From positions 930,001-994,000 of the forward strand of contig NZ_JASZYR010000001.1 in NCBI RefSeq assembly GCF_030316855.1: a stretch of DNA of 64,000 nt. Reading direction: 5' to 3'. This DNA comes from Variovorax sp. J22P240 (GTDB lineage Bacteria > Pseudomonadota > Gammaproteobacteria > Burkholderiales > Burkholderiaceae_C). Every line of letters starts with the position of its first letter. Position 1 is the first letter of the stretch. Shown here piece by piece: positions 27,586-37,890 of this stretch. Below the pieces are notes generated by a model. The model made no database searches and had not been told where the DNA came from. It saw only the letters and a program-made list of their open reading frames with translations. The position numbers and the translations under genes were made by a program.

Positions 27586-27678
27586 CCAGGAATACCGCGG
27601 AACCGGCTCCGCCGGGCCGCCGGTATTGCCCCCGGCAGGGGGCGGGCGGCCACACGAAGTGGGCAAGCCTGGGGGCGA
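27586..27678. repeat. Intergenic stem-loop repeat, copy 1
   Basis: Begins CCAGGAATACCGCGG and ends GCCTGGGGGCGA. Outer stem AATACC/GGTATT, inner GCGG/CCGC, hairpin CCGGC-TCC-GCCGG, then a second hairpin of C and G runs (GCCCCCGGCAGGGGGC). Copy 2 at 37164-37260 has the same order with a compensating base-pair change in the outer stem. It may act as a terminator or RNA-processing element. Confidence 0.75.
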
Positions 27679-27738
27679 GCAAGGTGGCACGAAACGTGAT
27701 GCGGGTAAACCCATGATGCAAACCAACATCGCCTTTCG

Positions 27739-28446
27739 TCAGCCGCGCACCCGGGGCAGTCCGCCGTCGTGCAGTGCGCTGGCCACCAACCAGGCTCCGG
27801 CACCGGCGGCGCCGGCGGCCTCCAGGTCACCCGGATTGCGAATGCCGCCGGCCCCGACGAAGAAGGTCGCAGGCGATTTGCGGCGCACGTCGTCCAGGGT
27901 CTCCAGGTCGGGACCGGCACCTGCACCGACGCGCTCGAGCGTCATGACGATCACGCGCCGCGGCCACAGCGCGGGCGCATCCCAGCAGCCCGCGGCGTCC
28001 ATGTGCTGGCCGTCGCGGCGGTCCAGCGACAGCACGCCTTCGCCGTTGCTACCACCACTGAAACAATGCTCGAGTTCTTCGCGCGACGCCAGCGACTCGC
28101 TGCCGAAGACCGGAACGACCCGTGCGCCGGCCGCACCAAATTCGAGCCTGAGCGCATCGGCCGCGCCTGCGTTCGCGAAACCGGCGTCGAGCCACAGTTC
28201 CAGCCCGGGCATGGCTTGCAGCAGTGTGCGCAAGACCGTCGACTGGCCGGGGTGCCCGAGCAAGGCGTCGAGGTCGGCCACGTACAGCTGGCGCGTGGCG
28301 CAGTGCTCGCAGAGGATCTTCGCCACCGTCACCGGGTCGCTGCTATGGCAAAGCCGCGATTCGATGGGCCGGTAGGCCTGGCGGTTGCCGCGCACGGCAC
28401 GCACCACTTGGCCCTGCATGAGGTCGATGACGGGAATGAGGTTCAT
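27739..28446 (-). CDS. HisA-like (beta/alpha)8 protein of the H4MPT cluster
   Basis: 235 residues. It begins MNLIPVIDLMQGQVVRAVRG like HisA/HisF isomerases (catalytic Asp in VIDL) and has LYVADLDALLG, LDAGFANAG and FFVGAGGIRNPGDL, the second-half phosphate-binding loop. HisA-related proteins are regularly encoded with H4MPT-pathway genes, but their reaction is unknown; this is not the histidine-operon enzyme. It is divergent from the mfnD-like gene with only 33 bases between the starts. Confidence 0.8.
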   Translation of the reverse strand: MNLIPVIDLMQGQVVRAVRGNRQAYRPIESRLCHSSDPVTVAKILCEHCATRQLYVADLDALLGHPGQSTVLRTLLQAMPGLELWLDAGFANAGAADALRLEFGAAGARVVPVFGSESLASREELEHCFSGGSNGEGVLSLDRRDGQHMDAAGCWDAPALWPRRVIVMTLERVGAGAGPDLETLDDVRRKSPATFFVGAGGIRNPGDLEAAGAAGAGAWLVASALHDGGLPRVRG

Positions 28447-28479
28447 GTCGAGCGAACGAAGGGGGTGACGGGTGGAGCG

Positions 28480-29445
28480 ATGAATCGGATCTTTGTCTAC
28501 GAGTACCTGAGCGGCGGCGGGGAGATGGCCCCCGGCGAACTGCTGGCGATGGGCCAGTCCATGCGGGATGCCATCATGGCCGACTTGCTTCGCCTTGGAA
28601 ACCATGAGGTGTCGGTCGCCACCTGCCAGCTGGCGTCGGCCGTGCCGGAGCCTGCCCGTCCGGTCACGCCGCGCCCTGGCGAGTCGGCCTTCGATTTCGT
28701 CGCGCGCCAAGCCGACGCGCACGACCTCGCCTGGGTGGTCGCACCGGAGACCGACGGCCTGCTGGCGCGGCTTAGCCAGTGCGTCGATCCGGGCCGCTGG
28801 CTGGGCTGCGAAGGCCCGGCCATCCAACTCGCGACGCGCAAGCGCATGACCTTGATGACGCTGGCCGAAGCAGGCATTGCCACGCCATTGGCCTTCGAGC
28901 ACGAGCAGGAGACCACGCGCTGGGTGGTCAAGCCGGACGACGGTGCCGGCGCCGTCGCGACCCGCCTGCATCACGACCCGGCTGCGGCGGTGGACGACTG
29001 GTCGGGGCGCTCGCGAGCCGGCAGCCCGATGGCGGTCGAGCCATGGGTCGAGGGCGCCGCGCTCAGCCTGTCCCTGTTGTGCGGCAGGAAACGATGCGAT
29101 CTGCTGAGCATCAACCGCCAACACCTGGACATCGACGAGCAAGGCTTCCTGTCGTTTCGCAGTGTCGAGGTGAATGTGATACCGCTCACCGATCCGCGCG
29201 CCGCGGCGCTGGGCACCCTGGCCGCACGCGTGCACCAGGCCATCCCCGGTCTGCGGGGCTTCGTCGGCATCGACCTCGTGTGGCATCAACGGCGCGGACC
29301 CGTGGTGATCGAGGTCAATCCGCGCGTGACCAGCGCCTACGTGGGCCTCTCGCGCTCACTGGGCCGCAACTTGGCGGCCGAGGTGATCGCGACCCGGGAC
29401 GACGAGCGGGCTTCCAAGCCGAAGGCGGCGCACAGTCATGCCTGA
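28480..29445 (+). CDS. mfnD: ATP-grasp ligase, MfnD-like (tyramine-glutamate ligase family)
   Basis: 321 residues. The N-terminal FVYEYLSGGG matches the start of archaeal MfnD-type ligases. The ATP-grasp core has WVVKPDDGAG, a substrate loop PWVEGAALSLS and the metal-binding VVIEVNPRVTSAYVG. MfnD joins glutamate to tyramine in methanofuran synthesis; the bacterial cofactor methylofuran also contains a glutamylated aryl-amine core. It leads a plus-strand run with mfnF- and mfnE-like genes, which supports this reading. The ATG at 28480 has GGTGGAG before it. Confidence 0.8.
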   Translation: MNRIFVYEYLSGGGEMAPGELLAMGQSMRDAIMADLLRLGNHEVSVATCQLASAVPEPARPVTPRPGESAFDFVARQADAHDLAWVVAPETDGLLARLSQCVDPGRWLGCEGPAIQLATRKRMTLMTLAEAGIATPLAFEHEQETTRWVVKPDDGAGAVATRLHHDPAAAVDDWSGRSRAGSPMAVEPWVEGAALSLSLLCGRKRCDLLSINRQHLDIDEQGFLSFRSVEVNVIPLTDPRAAALGTLAARVHQAIPGLRGFVGIDLVWHQRRGPVVIEVNPRVTSAYVGLSRSLGRNLAAEVIATRDDERASKPKAAHSHA

Positions 29446-30595
29446 GCGCACCGTGATCGGCTGGGACATCGGCGGCGCACACGCCAAGGCTTGCCTTCTG
29501 CAAGGCGGTGAGGTACTCGACGTGGCGCAATGGCCCTGCGCTCTCTGGATGGGCATGGACCGGCTCGATGCGGTGCTGCAGGCAGCGCGGCAGCGATGGG
29601 CCGGGCTGGCTGAGGCTCAGCACGCCGTCACGATGACCGGTGAGATGGTCGACCTGTTCGCGGACCGCGAAGACGGCGTGCGGAAGATCGCGGCAGAGCT
29701 GGCTCGGGCGCTGCCTGCGCCGGACCCTCCGCGCCTCGGGGGCGGCCCGGGCGCCGTTCATTTCTTCGCCGGCGATGCCGGCTGGTGCCGCGACGCAGAG
29801 GTGCCGGCCCTGTGGAATTCCATCGCATCGGCCAACTGGCTCGCGACAGCACGCCATGCTGCACAGTGCGTCGGCACCGGCTTGCTGATGGACATCGGCA
29901 GCACCACCACCGACCTGATCGCGTTCAGGAACGGACGCGTCCTGACGCACAGCCGCACCGATGCACAGCGTCTGGCCAGCGGCGAACTGGTCTACCACGG
30001 CGTGGTGCGCACGCCGCTGTGCGCGGTGGCGCAGCGCATCGATTGGCTTGGGACGCCGCACAACGTCATGAACGAGCTGTTCGCGACCACCGCCGACGTG
30101 TACCGACTCACCGGTGAACTGAACCCCGCCCACGATCTGCACCCCAGCGCCGACAACGCCGACAAGGAACTGGACGCCACCCGCCAACGGCTGGCCCGCA
30201 TGATCGGGCTCGACCGACGCGACGGCTCACCCGGCGAGTGGCTGGACTTCGCGCGGTCCTGGCGGGCCGTGCAGGTGGGCGTGCTCGGAGGCGAGATGCG
30301 CCGCGTGATGGAAACGCACGAGCTTGCGCACGACGCGGTGATCGTCAGCGCCGGTTGCGGCGACTTCCTGGTGCGCGACGTGGTGGCGAGCGCCAGGGCG
30401 GGCACGCCGCAGCCATGGACCGCGGACCGCCACGTCGCCTATGGCCGGGACGTGGTGCGCGCACGGACGCAAGCAGGCACCGGCCGCGCCGCGGTGCAGG
30501 ACTGGGCTCAGGTGTGCGCTCCGTGCGTTGCCGTGGCAACGCTTTTCGACATGGACCCTTCGGTATGTGGATCGTCAAGATCGGCGGCAGCCTGA
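29438..30595 (+). CDS. mfnF: MfnF-like H4MPT-linked C1-pathway protein
   Basis: 385 residues with an ASKHA (hydantoinase/kinase-like) fold: phosphate loop VIGWDIGGAHAKACL at the N-terminus and the second loop LLMDIGSTTTDLIAF. This family is annotated as H4MPT-linked C1-transfer-pathway protein; the archaeal member MfnF condenses the aminomethylfuran diphosphate with gamma-glutamyltyramine. It overlaps the mfnD-like stop by 8 bases and the mfnE-like gene by 31. The assignment is by family and neighbours. Confidence 0.83.
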   Translation: MPERTVIGWDIGGAHAKACLLQGGEVLDVAQWPCALWMGMDRLDAVLQAARQRWAGLAEAQHAVTMTGEMVDLFADREDGVRKIAAELARALPAPDPPRLGGGPGAVHFFAGDAGWCRDAEVPALWNSIASANWLATARHAAQCVGTGLLMDIGSTTTDLIAFRNGRVLTHSRTDAQRLASGELVYHGVVRTPLCAVAQRIDWLGTPHNVMNELFATTADVYRLTGELNPAHDLHPSADNADKELDATRQRLARMIGLDRRDGSPGEWLDFARSWRAVQVGVLGGEMRRVMETHELAHDAVIVSAGCGDFLVRDVVASARAGTPQPWTADRHVAYGRDVVRARTQAGTGRAAVQDWAQVCAPCVAVATLFDMDPSVCGSSRSAAA

Positions 30596-31164
30596 ACGCG
30601 AATCCGATGCTGCCGGCATGGCTCGACCTGCTGGCCGAATGCGGTGGGGGCCGCGTGATCGTGGTCTGCGGTGGCGGCACCTTCGGCGACGAAGTGAGGC
30701 GTGCCCAGGCACAGTGGCACTTCAGTGACCTCAGCGCGCACAACATGGCGGTCCTCGCGATGGCGCAAACCGCCTACCTGGTGCACGGCCTGAATCCCGC
30801 ATTGCAGCTCACGCGCACCCGGTCGGACATCAGTCGCGTGCTGCACAAGGGGCAGACGGCGCTGTGGCTGCCCCTCGAACTGCAACGCAACCGGACGACC
30901 GCGCAGACGAACTGGGAGTTCACGTCCGACAGCATCGCACTCGATCTCGCAAGTCGCCTGAATGCCGAGCGGCTGGTACTGGTCAAGTCGTGCGAGATCG
31001 ACCCGCGATTGAGCCTGGCCGAGTTGGGAGATGCGGGCGTCGTCGACCAGCGTTTCGGGGCACTGTCGGACGGCGCGGCCTTTCCGATCGACATCGTCCA
31101 CTTCAACGAGGTGGGCCGAATTCGATCATTGTTGCTGGGTCACGTCCGCTTCGACGATCAATGA
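30565..31164 (+). CDS. mfnE: MfnE-like amino-acid-kinase family protein
   Basis: 199 residues with the amino-acid-kinase fold: VKIGGSLNANP and VIVVCGGGTFGDEVRRAQ at the N-terminus, then AERLVLVKSCEIDP. In methanogens MfnE phosphorylates aminomethylfuran phosphate to the diphosphate used by MfnF, and the two genes here overlap. ATG 30565 (MWIVKIGG) is the first start that gives the family N-terminus. The 3' end overlaps the convergent mfnB-like gene by seven bases. Confidence 0.8.
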   Translation: MWIVKIGGSLNANPMLPAWLDLLAECGGGRVIVVCGGGTFGDEVRRAQAQWHFSDLSAHNMAVLAMAQTAYLVHGLNPALQLTRTRSDISRVLHKGQTALWLPLELQRNRTTAQTNWEFTSDSIALDLASRLNAERLVLVKSCEIDPRLSLAELGDAGVVDQRFGALSDGAAFPIDIVHFNEVGRIRSLLLGHVRFDDQ

Positions 31165-31865
31165 TTCGGCGCGCCGGATTCGGCGGCCGCATGGCGGTGC
31201 ATCAGCGCGACCAGCGTCCGCAGGCGCTGGGGGTCGAGCGCCGAACTTCGGTCGCCGACGCACACCGCGGTCCGGAAGCCCGCGAAGTCGGGCGCTAGCG
31301 CGCGCAACAAGGGTTCATGCGCGACGCGCAGGGCGCCCGCCAGACCGACCATCGTCCCCGCCGCGCGCGCCGTGACGATGAAGCGCCGCAATTCGTCCAT
31401 CCGCACAGCGTCGAACAGGCTGCCGGCACGCTTGTCGAAGGTGTCGGCCATCACGCCGGCGAACCCCAAGGCGCAGGCATGTGCCACATCGGCCAACTCC
31501 AGTCCCTTGTCGGCGATGAACACCGGCACGATGGGCCAGCCGCTGGAAGCGAGTGCGTCGAGCACCGACCGCGCCTGCGGCACGCGCTCGATGCCGACCT
31601 TCACATAGTCGACGCCACACGCACCGACTGCCTCGACGCACGCCGCGATGCGGCCCCCCTCGTGCATCGCCACGTCGCCGATGGTGGCGCTGATGTCCAA
31701 GCCGCCGCCATGCCGGCGCAGCGCACCCACGATCTCGCGGATGGTAGTGATCGGCAGGCCGCCCAACGCACCGCGGCCCGGTTCCTTGAGGTCGATGAAG
31801 TCGGCTCCCCCGTCCGCAGCCAGCAAGGCTTCCTCGACACTGCGAACGCTGACGAGCAGTTTCAT
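31158..31865 (-). CDS. mfnB: MfnB-like (5-formylfuran-3-yl)methyl phosphate synthase (DUF556)
   Basis: 235 residues of the DUF556 TIM-barrel family. Starts MKLLVSVRSVEEALLA, with a catalytic-lysine segment DFIDLKEPGRGALGG and YVKVGIE. MfnB condenses two glyceraldehyde-3-phosphates into the furan ring of methanofuran. Length equals the archaeal enzyme (about 235). It starts by ATGA overlap with the DUF447 gene and converges on mfnE, so all four methylofuran genes adjoin. Confidence 0.88.
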   Translation of the reverse strand: MKLLVSVRSVEEALLAADGGADFIDLKEPGRGALGGLPITTIREIVGALRRHGGGLDISATIGDVAMHEGGRIAACVEAVGACGVDYVKVGIERVPQARSVLDALASSGWPIVPVFIADKGLELADVAHACALGFAGVMADTFDKRAGSLFDAVRMDELRRFIVTARAAGTMVGLAGALRVAHEPLLRALAPDFAGFRTAVCVGDRSSALDPQRLRTLVALMHRHAAAESGAPNH

Positions 31866-32455
31866 GACGATGGTCCCTGTGTGACATGGGTGGTGCCGGC
31901 CCGGTGGCGCTGCACGGCGTCTACCAGCCAACCCCAGGCTTCGCGCTCCTCGGGGCCGGCCGTCTTGTCGAGGGCGATCTGCAGGTAGGCCATCTCGCTG
32001 TCGACCTTGTGCGGCGGCAGCATGTGCAGGCGGCTCACCAGCACGGCACCCTCGATCACCGCCGCCTGCGCGCGGTTGAAGCCGGCGAAGTTCGCGTGCG
32101 TGACCTCGTGCACCCGCGTCATGCGCAGCACCGGGCGCTGCGCATCGTCGATCAGCTCGGCGAGCCTCAACTCCACATGGCTCAGGGCACTGTCCAGGCG
32201 AACGCCCACGATCTTCTCGGCCGGCCGCGTCGGCCAGTCGCGGCGGCCGGTCACGCAGCCGGCGAAGACGCGGGTATCGGTCACGATGTTGAGCACGGCG
32301 CAGGCGGTCGCGCAGATGTTGTCGTAGGTCGTCGATGGCTTGAACGGCATCAGCACCACCTGGTCGTCGTGGTAGCGCACGCCCATCGGTGCGACATGCG
32401 GCTTGCCGTCGGGCGCGACCGTGGTCACGACGGTTTCAAAGATCACGTCGTTCAT
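31862..32455 (-). CDS. DUF447 flavin-binding-like protein of the H4MPT cluster
   Basis: 197 residues, DUF447 family (split-barrel, FMN-reductase-like). The N-terminus IFETVVTTVAPDGKPHVAPMGVRYHDD and the segment CAVLNIVTDTRVFAGCVTG resemble flavin-nucleotide-binding barrels. Members are encoded in archaeal and methylotroph H4MPT clusters; the reaction is unknown. ATGA overlaps on both sides place it firmly in this operon. Confidence 0.82.
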   Translation of the reverse strand: MNDVIFETVVTTVAPDGKPHVAPMGVRYHDDQVVLMPFKPSTTYDNICATACAVLNIVTDTRVFAGCVTGRRDWPTRPAEKIVGVRLDSALSHVELRLAELIDDAQRPVLRMTRVHEVTHANFAGFNRAQAAVIEGAVLVSRLHMLPPHKVDSEMAYLQIALDKTAGPEEREAWGWLVDAVQRHRAGTTHVTQGPSS

Positions 32456-33858
32456 TTGAAGGGCTCTTCGGTCGTCTTGCGTGGGGCCTTCGTCGTGCCC
32501 GGCGCGCACCACGCATCGAGGTTTTCGGCGCTGCGATCGATGGCGCATCCCCAGTCCAGTGGCTGATCCTGTACGTAGCGCTTGCCGAGCTTGTGGGCGA
32601 TCTCGGCGTGCGCCAGTTCCACGCCCATGTAGAACGCATGCGCCGCATCGTCTTCGAGGCCGAGTTGCGGCCACAGTTCGAATGCGCCCTGCCCCCTGCG
32701 CAGCCCGTCGCGGTTGTAGACGTGCAAGCCGCTCACCGACACCTGCACGCGGAAGTTGGGATCGCGCACTTGCGCGGCGGTGGCCGCGATCTCTTCGGGC
32801 GTGTCGAGGAACGGGCGCTTGGAATGCACCGTCATCAACGCATCGGTCATGCCCTTGGGCAGCGTGCCGTGGTGGCGCGCGGCATACATGATGCGGCGTG
32901 CCCAGTCGGCCTCCTTCACCGCGCGGCGGGCGTGGTTGCTGACTTGCGTGGTCAAGACAGCGGCGACGTCGAGCTCGGCGCAGATCCCGAACAGCAAGGC
33001 GTTGATGCCGCTGGTGTCGGCTTCCGTCAGCTCGGTCAGATTGCCCACGCCCATCATGATCGGCACCTCGGGAAAGCGCTCGCGCAGCCGGTGATAGCGC
33101 ACGATGGATGCAGTCAGGCCGAAGGGAATCGGGTCGAGGATCGAATCGGCGAGGAACTCCCTGCCCCGCCGCTGCATGATTTCGACCGCCTCGTGCAGCG
33201 AGGCTTCATCGCTGGGGACGCGAGGGATCAGGACCGGCGTGGATGCGACCTCATCCGCCACCCACAAGGTATCCACCGTCAGGCTGAGCAGGTAGTCGGC
33301 GCCCGCCCGGCCGCCGCGGAGCAACTCGCCGCTATCGACCGAATCGACGCTGACCCGGAAGCCCTCGGCCTTCAGCGCCAGGACGCACTCTTCGAGGTGT
33401 TCGAACGGGGTCTCCGGCAGGCAGCCCAGGTCGATGACATTGGCGCCGTCGGCGCGCAGGAGCCCGGCGCGCGCAACGACTTCCGGCACGGTCAGGCGGG
33501 GCGCATCGACGATCTCGGCAAAGATCGCGACCTCGTATTCGTCCAGCGTGATGGCCTTGGCAGCGCGGTCGAAAAAGCGCGGCAGGTCTTTCACCTCCTC
33601 GGGGCCGCGCTGCACCGGAATGCCGAAATGGCGCGCCAGAGCCTCCATGTCGCCACGACAGCGCCCCGGCACGACGATGCGGTCGACGCCCGCCGTCAGA
33701 GGCACCCGGCGGCGGATCATGTCGGCCGTCATCAGCCCGGCCACCTGCAGGCCCAGGTCTCGCACTTCCCAGGTGAAGGGCGCGGAATCGATGCTGGCCA
33801 GCACCCGCTCCAGACTCGGCTGCGCGAGGTGCCCGGTCAGGAAGAGGATGTGTTCCAT
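32452..33858 (-). CDS. DHPS-like protein (DUF6513 + pterin-binding TIM barrel)
   Basis: 468 residues. The N-terminal ~130 residues (MEHILFLTGHLAQPSLERVL; RIVVPGRCRGDM) match the DUF6513 domain. The rest is a dihydropteroate-synthase-like barrel with ADGANVIDLGCLPETPF, VSVDSVD, and a C-terminal ~100-residue extension including VQVSVSGLHVYNRDGL. It is a good candidate for joining the pterin to the ribofuranosyl-aminobenzene phosphate, but bacterial proof is lacking. Its 5' end overlaps the flavoprotein gene by 22 bases. Confidence 0.82.
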   Translation of the reverse strand: MEHILFLTGHLAQPSLERVLASIDSAPFTWEVRDLGLQVAGLMTADMIRRRVPLTAGVDRIVVPGRCRGDMEALARHFGIPVQRGPEEVKDLPRFFDRAAKAITLDEYEVAIFAEIVDAPRLTVPEVVARAGLLRADGANVIDLGCLPETPFEHLEECVLALKAEGFRVSVDSVDSGELLRGGRAGADYLLSLTVDTLWVADEVASTPVLIPRVPSDEASLHEAVEIMQRRGREFLADSILDPIPFGLTASIVRYHRLRERFPEVPIMMGVGNLTELTEADTSGINALLFGICAELDVAAVLTTQVSNHARRAVKEADWARRIMYAARHHGTLPKGMTDALMTVHSKRPFLDTPEEIAATAAQVRDPNFRVQVSVSGLHVYNRDGLRRGQGAFELWPQLGLEDDAAHAFYMGVELAHAEIAHKLGKRYVQDQPLDWGCAIDRSAENLDAWCAPGTTKAPRKTTEEPFK

Positions 33859-34419
33859 GCGAGCGAGATTTCCTTCAGTCGGACGTCCAGTGCGGCTTCG
33901 AGCTCGGCCGGTGAGGTGACGACCCGGCAGAAATCGATCCCGCGAAGGCGCTCCACGTTGTCGAGTTCGATTCGCCTCGGCCGCAGCGTGACCCAATCGT
34001 GCGGCGACCGGGTCACAACCACCGGCTCGGTATCGCATGCAAACACGATGCCCGGTATGCCCCGCTTGCCGGCCTGCGCAAACATGTTGGTCGGCAGCGA
34101 ATCGCTGATGCCGTAGGCGCACTTGGCCACCGTGTTGCTGGTGGCCGGGGCAACGACGACGGTGTGATAAATGTCCTCGTACAGCATGCCCACGGGCACG
34201 CCGCTGGCCGTCTTGTCGCGAAAGATCCTGAAGCGCGACTTCAGGTCATCGAGGTGCAGCCTGTAGATCTCCAGCACCTCTTCGCCGGCGGCCGAGAGGA
34301 ACAGGTCGACCTTCGGCAGGCGTGCGGCCAGCGCCAGCGCCTCGTCCAGAAAGTGGCCGGAGCCGGTCACGCACCAGGCGAAACGCGAACGCAGCTCGCC
34401 ATCGTCGGCCGGGGAAGTC

Positions 34420-36486
<2,067 letters not shown>

Positions 36487-36533
36487 CGATGTCTCCATGT
36501 GCGGCCGGCCTGCCCGATGCATGGTGCCTGGGG

Positions 36534-36542
36534 CCACTGTGT
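36534..36542. promoter_or_regulatory. Near-match to the ACAC(N)GTGT dyad, activator-folB interval
   Basis: CCACTGTGT, one mismatch from ACACTGTGT, immediately before a candidate sigma-54 promoter and framed by GGCC on both sides. Recorded as a weak member of the dyad series. Confidence 0.25.
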
Positions 36543-36545
36543 GTA

Positions 36546-36561
36546 TGGCCCGCATTTTGCA
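36546..36561 (+). promoter_or_regulatory. Candidate sigma-54 (-24/-12) promoter toward folB
   Basis: TGGCCCGCATTTTGCA matches the sigma-54 consensus TGGCACG-N4-TTGCA with one substitution and the exact GG-N10-GC spacing. It points to the plus strand, with initiation expected near 36,570, about 70 bases before the called folB start. The divergent neighbour is a sigma-54 activator, which raises plausibility. Confidence 0.5.
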
Positions 36562-36571
36562 GCTTGTGATG

Positions 36572-36604
36572 TGTTGCACGCAAAAGATACTTTTTGCGAC
36601 AACA
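36572..36604. promoter_or_regulatory. Long AT-rich dyad, candidate operator
   Basis: A 7+6+7 inverted repeat CGCAAAA-GATACT-TTTTGCG at 36579-36598, extended outward by TGTTG and CAACA with one extra base on the left arm. It is much more AT-rich than its surroundings and lies in the 150-base gap between the sigma-54 activator and folB. It is a candidate binding site for the activator or another regulator. Confidence 0.5.
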
Positions 36605-36639
36605 TGCCGCCACGCACGAGCCACTAACGAAAGCGCACG

Positions 36640-37134
36640 TTGACCTCTGGCCATCACTCCCCGAGTTCCACGCCCTGGATCGCCCCGCCCTCGTTGGCGG
36701 ACCGGCCCGCGTTGGACGTGATCTTCATCGAAGGCTTCGTCGGCCACACGGTCATCGGCATCCACGAGACGGAATTGCACCGCGCACAGCCGCTGGTCAT
36801 CGACGTGCACGCAGGTCTCGCCCGCGCACGCGCCTGCGACACCGATCGCATCGCCGACACCATCGACTACGGCGCAGTGTGCGAGCGGCTGCGTCGCCTG
36901 CTGGCGGAACACGAGTTGCAGTTGCTCGAGGCCTTCGCCGAAGCCATTGCCGATATCGTCATCCGCGAGTTCGGCGCGATCTGGGTTCGTGTCAAGGTGG
37001 CGAAGCCACGGAAGTTCGACGACGTCAATGCCGTCGGCGTGCAGATCGAGCGCCGGGCACCGCCCGACGAGACGCTCTCCTCCCACTCAGGCGCAGTCCT
37101 GCGCCTGATCGGTTCTGGCATGGTGCCTGAGTAG
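36640..37134 (+). CDS. folB: FolB-like dihydroneopterin aldolase
   Basis: Up to 164 residues. The domain begins LDVIFIEGFVGHTVIGIHETE and has DTIDYGAVCERL, LLEAFAEAIADIVI and VKVAKPRKFDD, typical of FolB (active-site Glu, Tyr and Lys). The enzyme makes 6-hydroxymethyl-dihydropterin, shared by folate and methanopterin synthesis. The start is uncertain: a TTG at 36640 opens the frame, but an in-frame TTG at 36712 starts exactly where the family does. It sits between the activator and fae, so it probably supplies H4MPT. Confidence 0.82.
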   Translation: MTSGHHSPSSTPWIAPPSLADRPALDVIFIEGFVGHTVIGIHETELHRAQPLVIDVHAGLARARACDTDRIADTIDYGAVCERLRRLLAEHELQLLEAFAEAIADIVIREFGAIWVRVKVAKPRKFDDVNAVGVQIERRAPPDETLSSHSGAVLRLIGSGMVPE

Positions 37135-37163
37135 AAAAGCGCCAACCAAGCGCCCGGCCCCTT

Positions 37164-37260
37164 CCAGGAACACCGCGGAACCGGCTTCGCCGGGCCGCTG
37201 GGTGTTGCCCCCGGAAGGGGGTTGGCGAAGCGACACGAAGTGCGCGCAGCCTGGGGGCGA
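37164..37260. repeat. Intergenic stem-loop repeat, copy 2
   Basis: Begins CCAGGAACACCGCGG and ends GCCTGGGGGCGA. The outer stem AACACC/GGTGTT is changed on both arms relative to copy 1 (AATACC/GGTATT), so pairing is kept. It also carries CCGGC-TTC-GCCGG and CCCCC-GGAA-GGGGG hairpins and shares ACACGAAGTG. It lies between the converging ends of folB and fae, where a bidirectional terminator is expected. Confidence 0.75.
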
Positions 37261-37262
37261 CT

Positions 37263-37775
37263 TCAGCTGTGCGCCGCGAACGGATGGGCGGCGCTGCCCT
37301 TCTTGGCGACGACCTCGGCGGCCGTGGGCGAACCGGAGACGGCACGCTGGATGGACTCCTTGGTGGCCTGGTAGTTGTAGTCCTGGATCTTCGTGTCGTC
37401 GTCGGCCAGCCAGTGGATGAAGACGCCGACGCAGATGAACAGGTTGTCGGCTTCGTCGGCCGGGATGGTGCCGTCTTCGACGCAGTCGGCCACCGCCATG
37501 GCAACGGCCCGCTGGGCCGGACCGAACATCTGCACGGCCTGCTTGGCGCCCTTGATGGTGACCTTGTTGAAGAGCACTGTCGCCGGCTTGGTCAGCAGGT
37601 TGGGTGCAACCACGGCCAGAAGACAGGTGAAGCCGTCCTTCTGGTTGGTGAGAGCGTTCGCGAAGGCTGTTTCGGCAGGGCTGCCGCGCGGCCCGATGAT
37701 CAGATCGATGTGAGCGACCTCGTTGCCCTCACCGACGAGTGACTCGCCGACCATCATGCGATCAATTTTTGCCAT
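37263..37775 (-). CDS. fae: Formaldehyde-activating enzyme
   Basis: 170 residues, exactly the usual Fae length. Fae condenses formaldehyde with H4MPT to methylene-H4MPT in the cytoplasm. It starts [15 protein letters not shown], with catalytic His22 in [10 protein letters not shown], and contains [17 protein letters not shown]-like [11 protein letters not shown] and the helix [16 protein letters not shown] 37775 has AGGAGA upstream; a longer frame to 37865 lacks family support. It is 115 bases downstream of the CitG-like gene; a hairpin lies in that gap. Confidence 0.97.
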   Translation of the reverse strand: MAKIDRMMVGESLVGEGNEVAHIDLIIGPRGSPAETAFANALTNQKDGFTCLLAVVAPNLLTKPATVLFNKVTIKGAKQAVQMFGPAQRAVAMAVADCVEDGTIPADEADNLFICVGVFIHWLADDDTKIQDYNYQATKESIQRAVSGSPTAAEVVAKKGSAAHPFAAHS

Positions 37776-37817
37776 GGTTATTAGTCTCCTGAGTGCGTTC
37801 TGGGGCCATAGGGGACA

Positions 37818-37833
37818 CTGGCCTGACGGCCAG
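37818..37833. promoter_or_regulatory. Hairpin in the fae leader region
   Basis: CTGGCC-TGAC-GGCCAG (6+4+6, perfect), with outer GACAC and GTGTC arms a few bases further out. It lies 43 bases upstream of the fae ATG, between the CitG-like stop and fae. It could be an operator, a leader hairpin or part of a terminator; there is no T run. Confidence 0.4.
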
Positions 37834-37890
37834 CGCAACGTGTCAGGTATCACGATCCGTGCCACCCGGGCCGGGCGGCGCGGCGGCAGA

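Larger units (their letters stand above)
27430..27738. promoter_or_regulatory. Gap between HisA-like gene and fhcB
   Basis: 309 bases with no credible gene. It contains the dyad ACACTGTGT at 27524-27532 and one copy of the intergenic stem-loop repeat (27586-27678). The arrangement suggests termination after the HisA-like gene and a new promoter for fhcB. Confidence 0.55.

Noticed and set aside
27422..27721. 99-residue minus-strand frame upstream of fhcB
   Set aside because: It consists of the stem-loop repeat and promoter region read as codons, with no ribosome site or homology signal.
36579..36598. AT-rich dyad as an intrinsic terminator
   Set aside because: It lies between divergent promoters rather than after a gene, and the stem is AT-rich, so an operator is more likely.
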